The notes under the pieces were generated by a model that saw only the letters and a program-made list of their open reading frames with translations, did not search any database and was not told the origin of the DNA. A program made the translations under genes and the position numbers. Shown here piece after piece: positions 6,880 through 11,996 of a stretch of 11,996 nucleotides of DNA; position 1 is the stretch's first letter; every line of letters begins with the position of its first letter. The stretch is from JAOABV01 sp039801465 (GTDB taxonomy: Bacteria; Hydrothermota; Tepidihabitantia; Tepidihabitantales; CAIPLT01), in NCBI GenBank assembly GCA_039801465.1, contig JBDRUT010000037.1:1-11996 (forward strand). Direction: 5' to 3'.

Positions 6880-9710
6880 ACCTTTTACTAACATTTCTTT
6901 TATTTTGCAATACTCAATTTTATCGTGCACCAATTAAAGAGACACCAATAAAATTTGATAACGAATTAGTTTGGGTCTATTTCACGGATAAAGGCTTTCG
7001 GACCGAATCGGAATACGAAAATTTATTAGCAAAATACTCTCCCCAATTGAATCCTGAAGCAGTGGAACGAAGACTCAATTTTATGGGACAACCTTTTGAT
7101 TTTGACGATTTACCAGTATATCAAAAATATGTTGACGAAATTATCTCGCTGGGTGCTGAATTGCGTTATATTTCTAATTGGCTCAATGCTGCCAGTTTCC
7201 AAGTTTCATCTCCACATATATTAGAAAAAATATTTAACCTACCTTTTGTCTATGATATTAAACCTTTAAGAACTAATTCACAGAAAATAATTTCTAATTT
7301 TACAATTGATAGGCTTGATAACGAAAAAAATAAGCGCAAAGAAGATACTTCATCCATCCGCATTTTTTATGGACTTTCATATGACCAAAATGCCCTGCTT
7401 GGTGTTCCATCTGTATTTCGTCGCGGTTATACTGGTTCTCGAGTAAAACTGGCGATTTTTGACACAGGATTAAAAAGGAAACACAATGCAGTAAGAAATC
7501 TGAAGGTTTATCAAGAACACGATTTTCTTGCACCTGACGATTTTTACAAACAAGAAATTTCGGGCAATATCTCTAAAATCGATAATCTAATTAATATTGG
7601 TCTAATAAAATCCCCACAACTTATAAAAACTCAACAGAATCGATTATTACTGGTCTATTCCTGTGATACTTTTAGATATTCTACGCATCACCGCGGAATC
7701 TTTTACAGTTATAGCAATAATCAAGGTCAAAACTGGACAAATGCGAGAAACATTTTCTTTACACCAACGCACAATATTTCAATTCAAATAATTTCTTACA
7801 CGCTAAATGGTTCTAAGACATTTTTAGCCTGGCAGGATTTACTACCTCAAGCACCTGCCTTACCCATAACCAGAATTTATTTCGGCTATTTTACAGATAC
7901 AATCTGGCACCCATTAAGTTCACCAGAACTGACAGGAAAAAGCCCGAATATTTTTTTAGATAACAATTATCTATATCTTGTCTATACTAATCCTGATTCC
8001 GTGTTATTATTTGACAAATCTTATTCAAACAATTTGCAGTTTACAAATCCAATTGCAGTTAATATCTTCAATGAACCGATAATTAACCCTGTCGTTATTG
8101 TCGATTCCATTATTAATATCTTTGCTCTTGGTGTGAAATCACATAATATTTATCATTTTCAATCTTTTGATAATGGTAGCACTTTCCAATCACTATCTTT
8201 AGTTGATACTACCGCAGGTGCTATTCAAGTCCAATCTATTGGCGATACTATTTACCTTATTTATAAGGACTATTCAAATGCACCTTTTACAAAATTATCT
8301 CTAAAAAAATCTATTGATAATGGTAATACTTGGAGTGACAAAAAAGTAATTATTGACGATTTGACATCCTTAGGCGATTTCGCTTTTACTTTAAGTAATG
8401 ATACTCTCTTCCTCACTTATGAATCACAAGGCAATATTTACTTTACAAACTCAGTTGACTTTGGCAACACCTTCTCTGCTCCCAGTAATATTGCCCAAGA
8501 TTTCTGCTACGCCCCCAGAATTGCTACTTTTAATAATCAGCCTTTTATCCTTTGGTATAAACACGGTGACGATAACACTGATTATGAAGAAGGTGAAGAC
8601 CATATTGAACAACCCAATCACGGCACGCGTATGGCATCAATCATTGCCGGTTATCAACCTAATTCAATGATTGGTGTTGCGCCGGGTGTTGAATTATTAA
8701 TTGCCAAAACCGAATTATTTCGAGCCATAACCGGTGACACCGTTGAAATCACTTCTGAAGAAGACAATTGGATTCAAGCACTGGAATGGGCAGAAAAAGA
8801 AGGTGCAAAAATTATCTCCAGTTCATTAGGTTATCGTAATTGGTACATTGACCGAGATTTAGATGGCAAGACGATTCCAATTTCAATTGCTGCTGGACTT
8901 GCTGCCAAGCGCGGTGTAATTGTTGTTAGCGCAATGGGAAATCGGACTTCGGCTTTTCCTTGGCCCAGTCGTTACATTGTTGCTCCAGGAGATGCTGACG
9001 GAATTATTACTGCCGGCGGTATCACAAAATCATTAACTCCTTGGCGAGGAACTGGTCTTGGTCCAACTATTGACGGAAGAACTAAACCAGACTTAGTTGC
9101 TCTGGCTGATACTGTAATTGTCGTTGCTCCCGATTCTTCTAATAATATTTATGAAGGAAGCATTGGCACATCTTGTGCAACGGCTTTAATTGCTGGTTGT
9201 TGTGCTTTAGTTCTTGAAGCCCACCCAGAATGGAATGCAGACTCAGTAAAAAATGCACTCTTTAACACTGCGACTCATTTAGGTTTCACGATTTCCAATG
9301 ACACTTTTGGTTGGGGTATCCCGAACATTGACTCTTTATTAAAAGCATTTCCACCGCAAAGACCAGAGTACAAAAAAGACCGACTTGCTGAACCTTATCC
9401 TAATCCTTATATAATATCTCAGCATAACAAAATTTATTTTCCATTACTATTAATGAATAAACCAATTAATCCTGAAATTCGGATTTATACTTTAAGTGGT
9501 GAATTGGTTAAGAAACTGAATTTAAATACTAATCATCTAACTGCTATTGGTCGATATGGTGTTGATGGAGACAAAGCCGAATTGGAAAGAATCGGTGCTG
9601 TTTGGGATGGAAAAAATGAAGCAGGAAAATTTGTTGGCTCTGGTCTCTATTTTGCGATATTAAAGACCAGTTGGGGTCATGATGTAACAAAATTTGCAGT
9701 TGTGCGTTAA
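6876..9710 (+). CDS. Subtilisin-like (S8) serine protease with an inserted Asp-box domain and C-terminal sorting domain
   Basis: A 944-residue exported protease. A short hydrophobic N-terminus (NLLLTFLLF) precedes a pro-region containing LVWVYFTDKGF (31-41), the pattern seen before the catalytic domain in secreted S8 peptidases of FCB-group bacteria. The triad is D196 (AIFDTG), H582 (NHGTRMA) and S766 (GTSCATA), with oxyanion Asn N689 (SAMGN). Asp and His are 386 residues apart, against a few dozen normally. Residues 224-572 form a beta-rich insert with Asp-box-like motifs: NNQGQNW near 281-287, SFDNGSTF 430-437, SIDNGNTW 479-486 and SVDFGNTF 526-533. This is the signature of BNR/sialidase propellers. 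The C-terminal ~105 residues (EPYPNPY at 839-845, later VWDGKNEAGKFVGSGLYF) are a T9SS type A/FlgD-like sorting or Ig module. No frameshift is present. The start overlaps the upstream gene by 4 bp. Confidence 0.92.
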   Translation: MNLLLTFLLFCNTQFYRAPIKETPIKFDNELVWVYFTDKGFRTESEYENLLAKYSPQLNPEAVERRLNFMGQPFDFDDLPVYQKYVDEIISLGAELRYISNWLNAASFQVSSPHILEKIFNLPFVYDIKPLRTNSQKIISNFTIDRLDNEKNKRKEDTSSIRIFYGLSYDQNALLGVPSVFRRGYTGSRVKLAIFDTGLKRKHNAVRNLKVYQEHDFLAPDDFYKQEISGNISKIDNLINIGLIKSPQLIKTQQNRLLLVYSCDTFRYSTHHRGIFYSYSNNQGQNWTNARNIFFTPTHNISIQIISYTLNGSKTFLAWQDLLPQAPALPITRIYFGYFTDTIWHPLSSPELTGKSPNIFLDNNYLYLVYTNPDSVLLFDKSYSNNLQFTNPIAVNIFNEPIINPVVIVDSIINIFALGVKSHNIYHFQSFDNGSTFQSLSLVDTTAGAIQVQSIGDTIYLIYKDYSNAPFTKLSLKKSIDNGNTWSDKKVIIDDLTSLGDFAFTLSNDTLFLTYESQGNIYFTNSVDFGNTFSAPSNIAQDFCYAPRIATFNNQPFILWYKHGDDNTDYEEGEDHIEQPNHGTRMASIIAGYQPNSMIGVAPGVELLIAKTELFRAITGDTVEITSEEDNWIQALEWAEKEGAKIISSSLGYRNWYIDRDLDGKTIPISIAAGLAAKRGVIVVSAMGNRTSAFPWPSRYIVAPGDADGIITAGGITKSLTPWRGTGLGPTIDGRTKPDLVALADTVIVVAPDSSNNIYEGSIGTSCATALIAGCCALVLEAHPEWNADSVKNALFNTATHLGFTISNDTFGWGIPNIDSLLKAFPPQRPEYKKDRLAEPYPNPYIISQHNKIYFPLLLMNKPINPEIRIYTLSGELVKKLNLNTNHLTAIGRYGVDGDKAELERIGAVWDGKNEAGKFVGSGLYFAILKTSWGHDVTKFAVVR

Positions 9711-9774
9711 ACTAAATAATTGATTGATTCCAATTTTATGTTGAATACAAAAGTGAAAAACATCTCCTATAGTT

Positions 9775-9807
9775 TGCAATATCAAAAGTTGCTCTTTTAC
9801 AATTGCA
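9775..9807 (+). terminator. Two-tier hairpin after the subtilase (weak terminator candidate)
   Basis: TGCAAT (9775-9780) pairs with ATTGCA (9802-9807). Inside, AAAAG-TTGCT-CTTTT forms a second stem, separated by a symmetric 3x3 internal loop. It lies 65 nt after the subtilase stop and 9 nt before the tRNA-Asn -35 box. No T-tract follows, so the terminator role is uncertain. Confidence 0.35.
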
Positions 9808-9815
9808 GGTTAAAC

Positions 9816-9843
9816 TTGACAAATACCAATAAATTTTTATGAT
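9816..9843 (+). promoter_or_regulatory. Promoter of tRNA-Asn
   Basis: TTGACA (9816-9821), a 16-bp spacer and TATGAT (9838-9843), ending 8 nt before the tRNA. The transcript would start almost at the tRNA 5' end. Confidence 0.65.
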
Positions 9844-9851
9844 ATTAATAA

Positions 9852-9923
9852 TCCAGCGTAGCTCAATGGTGGAGCATCCGGCTGTTAACCGGAGGGTTGC
9901 AGGTTCGAGTCCTGCCGCTGGAG
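9852..9923 (+). tRNA. tRNA-Asn (anticodon GTT)
   Basis: A 72-nt cloverleaf. Acceptor TCCAGCG/CGCTGGA with the T1-A72 pair and discriminator G, both typical of asparagine tRNA. Anticodon stem TCCGG/CCGGA with loop CTGTTAA (anticodon GTT). T arm GCAGG-TTCGAGT-CCTGC. No CCA is encoded; it is the only tRNA in the window with no gene close behind it. Confidence 0.96.
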
Positions 9924-10034
9924 TATATTTTTTATAGGATAATATTGTTAAAAATCAGTTTTTTTCTCAACACTAAATCGGCCGAAACTATTATTATATC
10001 ATAAACAACGGTTATTAGTTTCCTCGGGGAATAA

Positions 10035-10145
10035 TTAGCTCTTAATGGTACAGAAGAAGGTTGTTCAGAAGTTGACAATTGTAGTACTTGCACCGTGGTA
10101 ATCGGACGAGTTCAGAATATAAGAGTTGAATACCTGTGCAGTTAA
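10035..10145 (+). pseudogene. Cys-containing open frame without a start (possible gene remnant)
   Basis: Between stops at 10032 and 10143 the plus strand encodes a protein-like peptide including GTEEGCSEVDNCSTC and then VVIGRVQNIRVEYLCS. Its composition is balanced, unlike random translation of the surrounding AT-rich DNA, with four Cys. No ATG, GTG or TTG stands near its beginning, so it may be the end of a decayed gene or chance coding within a structured element. I do not recognise a family. Confidence 0.25.
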
Positions 10146-10170
10146 CTCTTGCCTAATGCCAGCAATTAGG
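10121..10170. repeat. Pair of adjacent hairpins
   Basis: AAGAGTT (10121-10127) with AACTCTT (10144-10150) makes a 7-bp stem. One base later CCTAAT (10152-10157) with ATTAGG (10165-10170) makes a 6-bp stem with a 7-nt loop. Side-by-side stems suggest a folded transcript or a remnant of one. Confidence 0.4.
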
Positions 10171-10327
10171 ATTCAAGATAATCATATTGTTCCAAACATT
10201 TTTCTAATCACCTCTTCATAATTATGAAAATACTATTTTACCCATTTATTATTACGTGTTTATTAGATGCGATTTTTATACAAAAATTGCTCTTATATTT
10301 ACAATTAAATATAAAAAGATTCTTTCT

Positions 10328-10371
10328 TTTATAAAGTTTCTGAATCAAGTTTATAAAGTTTCTGAATCAAG
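10328..10371. repeat. Perfect 22-bp tandem duplication
   Basis: Two adjacent identical 22-bp units at 10328-10349 and 10350-10371, each beginning TTTATAAAG and ending AATCAAG. It looks like a recent slippage or duplication event in non-coding DNA. Confidence 0.85.
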
Positions 10372-10411
10372 TTCGGAACCTGTTCTCAAGAAATCCTTAA
10401 ATAGATTGATG

Positions 10412-10569
10412 TCATTTCGCTCCGTCTATGTTTGCGTTTCAGGATGATAACAGTGTAAGACCTGTCATTCTGAGTCTGCATTTGTTCCAGAGAAAAAATC
10501 TCAAATGCTGAAAATTGTCAGCGTTGAGATTATTCGCAAACGCCCGAAATGAGCAATTTGGGAATGACA
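10412..10569. repeat. REP/MITE-like nested palindromic element
   Basis: Several arm pairs are present: TCATTTCG (10412-10419) with CGAAATGA (10545-10552); TTTGCG (10431-10436) with CGCAAA (10535-10540); TGTCATTC (10463-10470) with GAATGACA (10562-10569). A central hairpin has AATCTCAA-type arms at 10497-10510 and 10519-10531 around an 8-nt loop. The TGTCATTCTGAG...AATCTCAA wording resembles intergenic repeats dispersed in many bacterial genomes. Whether it is multicopy here cannot be seen from one window. Confidence 0.55.
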
Positions 10570-10625
10570 AAATGAGGCTCAGGCTGAGACTATGTGATGC
10601 TTCTTGTCTAATAGAATTTTCTATC

Positions 10626-10699
10626 TGTCGTTCCGAACTCCTTTCGGCATCTTATATTTGATAGACGCCAAGACTTTGGAATAATTTTAAGATGACAAT
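10626..10699. repeat. Second, degenerate REP-like element
   Basis: TGTCGTTCCGAAC (from 10626) resembles the TGTCATTCTGAG start of the neighbouring element. CCGAA-CTCCT-TTCGG (10633-10647) is a small hairpin. CATCTTA (10648-10654) pairs with TAAGATG (10688-10694), followed by ACAATT. It is probably a diverged copy of the same repeat type. Confidence 0.4.
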
Positions 10700-10934
10700 T
10701 AAGCAAAATAGGTTCTAAAATTTAAGGCTAAAGGCGAAGGTTATTTTGAACATGATTAAGTATTCTAACAAGATTTGGGTTTGATTTCACTTTAGATTCT
10801 CTGTTCTACTTTCTTTCAAGCAATTTAAGTAACAACCGATTAAATAAGAAAAAATGCTTTTTATGATGTGTTCTTAGAATTGAGGTCATTGGGTTATAAA
10901 AATAAATACTCTAAGACATTCTAATATACAAATT

Positions 10935-11069
10935 GGGCTAACTGGCGGGCTACTTAGTATGCCGTGTATCAGGCAAGATAGTCTTTATCGTATATTAGGG
11001 TTTGGCTAACATTGGGCTAGCCCCACCCTAGCCCCAGACCGCATGGTGCTTGAAAAGGCTAGTGGGCTA
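10935..11069. repeat. Cluster of GGGCTA motifs
   Basis: GGGCTA occurs at 10935, 10947, 11014 and 11064, with near copies (T/A)GGCTA at 11003 and 11056. Inverted copies lie at 11018-11023 and 11029-11034. The palindrome GGGCTAGCCC covers 11014-11023. The patch is clearly richer in GC than its surroundings. Confidence 0.5.
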
Positions 11070-11072
11070 CCG

Positions 11073-11105
11073 AAAAAAAACAGGGAAGCGAAATTCGCTC
11101 CCCTG
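11073..11105 (-). terminator. Intrinsic terminator of the kelch-like gene
   Basis: On the minus strand CAGGGGAGCG pairs with CGCTTCCCTG (nine of ten pairs, 5-nt loop) and is followed directly by eight T residues (11080-11073). This is a textbook Rho-independent terminator, 41 nt after the stop codon. Confidence 0.9.
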
Positions 11106-11110
11106 GTCTG

Positions 11111-11136
11111 TATCTGACACCTTATGGTGTCAGATA
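11111..11136 (-). terminator. Perfect 11-bp hairpin between gene end and terminator
   Basis: TATCTGACACC (11111-11121) and its exact complement (11126-11136) flank a 4-nt loop, 9 nt after the stop codon. Without a T-tract of its own, it may act with the terminator at 11073-11105 or block exonucleases. Confidence 0.6.
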
Positions 11137-11145
11137 AATTTTAGT

Positions 11146-11996
11146 TTAATGGACAATGAGTTTGAGTTCACTCGAATTCATCGCATCTTCATATTTCAAG
11201 AAGTAGATACCACTGGCAAGTAATTTCGCAGTCAGTCTTGTTGTATAAGTTCCGGCATTGAGATATCCATCAGTTATAGTTTCAATCAACCGACCATTTA
11301 CGTTATAGAGTTTAATTGAGACTTTACCGGCAACAGGAACTGTATATCGAATACTTGTCCGTCGACCAAACGGATTCGGAGATACCTCAATCTTGAATTT
11401 ATTACTCTCATTTGTTATTTTAGATGTTGCTGAAGCGATAATTTGGGAATTTACTACCTTGCCAGCACCGATTGTATAGCACCAGAAATCTGGTTGTTTA
11501 TTACCAACTAATAGCCAGACTTTACCATCAGCATATGCCATTGCCGCACCGGTCTTGGGCGCGTGCTTTTTATCTGTTACTGGAATTGGCTCTTTCATTT
11601 CCCAGACACCAGGTGAGCCAGGCGTATATTTCCAGAAGCAATCAGTTCCGCCGCCTTTAATCGCATAGATCGCGCTGCCGTCTGATACCATGCAACCACC
11701 ATCTTTGACCAATACCTTTTTCTTATAACTTCCAAAAACAGTATCTGGTAAAGGAATCGATTCTAAATCAGTCCAATTATTTGTGCCTGGGTCATAGACA
11801 AAGAACAAGTTATATTTGTCACCGCCCTTTAATGCATAGATTTTACCACCAAGTTCAGTTAAACAACTACCCGCTTTCCAGGGTTTATAAGTCGGTCCAA
11901 AATGAACATCAGTTTTAATTGTCCATGTACTGTCGTTAACATTATAGGCATAGAAGTTAGTGGGGTCAGTTGGTTTATGACCACCAGCCAATAGGT
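11146..11996 (-). CDS. Kelch-like repeat secreted protein with C-terminal sorting domain (partial, 5' end beyond right edge)
   Basis: The frame is open to the right edge. The first available start codon is a TTG that falls inside a kelch motif (LLAGGH), so it is not a true start and the N-terminus is missing. Visible kelch-type blades are LAGGHKP...FYAYNVNDSTW, IYALKGGDKYN...VYDPGTNNW, IYAIKGGGTDCFWKYTPG...VWEM and VWLLVGNKQPDFWCYT. Each has the hydrophobic-x-x-GG and later Trp of a beta-propeller. A linker then leads to a type A sorting domain starting VSPNPFGRRTSIRYTVP, with LYNVNGRLIETI and GIYFLKY, ending LKLIVH. The domain normally directs export and surface attachment through a type IX-like system. 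The ligand or activity of the propeller is unknown. Termination is by the double hairpin just downstream. Confidence 0.9.
   Translation of the reverse strand, partial: LLAGGHKPTDPTNFYAYNVNDSTWTIKTDVHFGPTYKPWKAGSCLTELGGKIYALKGGDKYNLFFVYDPGTNNWTDLESIPLPDTVFGSYKKKVLVKDGGCMVSDGSAIYAIKGGGTDCFWKYTPGSPGVWEMKEPIPVTDKKHAPKTGAAMAYADGKVWLLVGNKQPDFWCYTIGAGKVVNSQIIASATSKITNESNKFKIEVSPNPFGRRTSIRYTVPVAGKVSIKLYNVNGRLIETITDGYLNAGTYTTRLTAKLLASGIYFLKYEDAMNSSELKLIVH

Larger units (their letters stand above)
9924..11072. other. Long gene-poor intergenic region
   Basis: About 1.15 kb between tRNA-Asn and the terminator of the right-edge gene. No frame has a credible start, ribosome binding site and protein-like composition. 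The region holds a structured or decayed element (10020-10170), a 22-bp tandem duplication (10328-10371), REP-like palindromes (10410-10694) and a GGGCTA-rich patch (10935-11069). The stretch 10700-10930 shows nothing I can interpret. Confidence 0.6.

Noticed and set aside
10045..10101. 18-codon ATG frame (MVQKK...)
   Set aside because: No ribosome binding site at proper spacing and too short to support; the other frame of the same DNA looks more protein-like.
10223..10333. 36-codon frame (MKILFYPF...)
   Set aside because: No Shine-Dalgarno sequence, and its hydrophobic AT-driven composition is likely chance.
10328..10371. Possible CRISPR array seed
   Set aside because: Only two directly abutting copies with no spacers; it is a tandem duplication.
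10256..10447. 63-codon plus-strand frame with a GTG start
   Set aside because: It runs across the 22-bp tandem duplication and into the REP-like element, has no ribosome binding site and gives low-complexity protein.

Overview
The window looks like a chromosomal segment from an uncultured, low-GC bacterium. The protein genes are AT-rich, but the tRNA genes are GC-rich. Three separate secreted proteins show C-terminal modules of the PNP(F/Y) type seen in T9SS type A or FlgD-like sorting domains: one cut by the left edge, one cut by the right edge, and the large subtilase. Together with the style of the TPR lipoprotein and the HNH protein, this suggests the FCB-group/WOR-3 (Stahlbacteria)-like candidate phyla. 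The taxonomic guess is inference; no ribosomal RNA or marker gene is present to settle it.

Layout, left to right. (1) 1-338, minus: the 5' part of a secreted protein gene, preceded by a consensus promoter and a roughly 290-nt leader that can form alternative hairpins. (2) 883-3590, minus: an apparent transcription unit reading tRNA-Ala(GGC), a TPR lipoprotein, an HNH endonuclease-family protein and undecaprenyl-diphosphatase (uppP). It starts from a strong promoter near 3602-3630. (3) 3822-5888, plus: a Na+/phosphate cotransporter-family protein with an unusual N-terminal Ig-like exported domain and a C-terminal PhoU-like domain. (4) 5971-6537, plus: a consensus promoter and five tRNA genes (Pro-TGG, Arg-TCT, His-GTG, Arg-TCG, Lys-CTT). 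They are followed after 30 nt by a small membrane protein gene whose stop overlaps the start of a 944-residue subtilase. (5) 9816-9923, plus: a tRNA-Asn(GTT) with its own promoter. (6) 9924-11072: about 1.1 kb without a convincing gene. It holds hairpins, a short Cys-containing open frame, a tandem duplication, REP-like palindromes and a cluster of GGGCTA motifs. (7) 11073-11996, minus: tandem terminator hairpins and the 3' part of a kelch-like secreted protein gene.

How the genes fit together. The tRNA genes appear to drive or lead into protein operons, with no terminator visible between tRNA-Ala and the TPR gene or between tRNA-Lys and the small membrane protein gene. UppP recycles the lipid carrier for peptidoglycan and surface polysaccharide, the Npt-like protein deals with phosphate or sodium at the membrane, and the three sorting-domain proteins are exported.

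The most distinctive item is the subtilase, in which about 350 residues with Asp-box (BNR/sialidase-type) motifs are inserted between the catalytic Asp and His. I see no defence system, CRISPR array, transposase or prophage. No clearly new multi-gene system can be claimed from this window.
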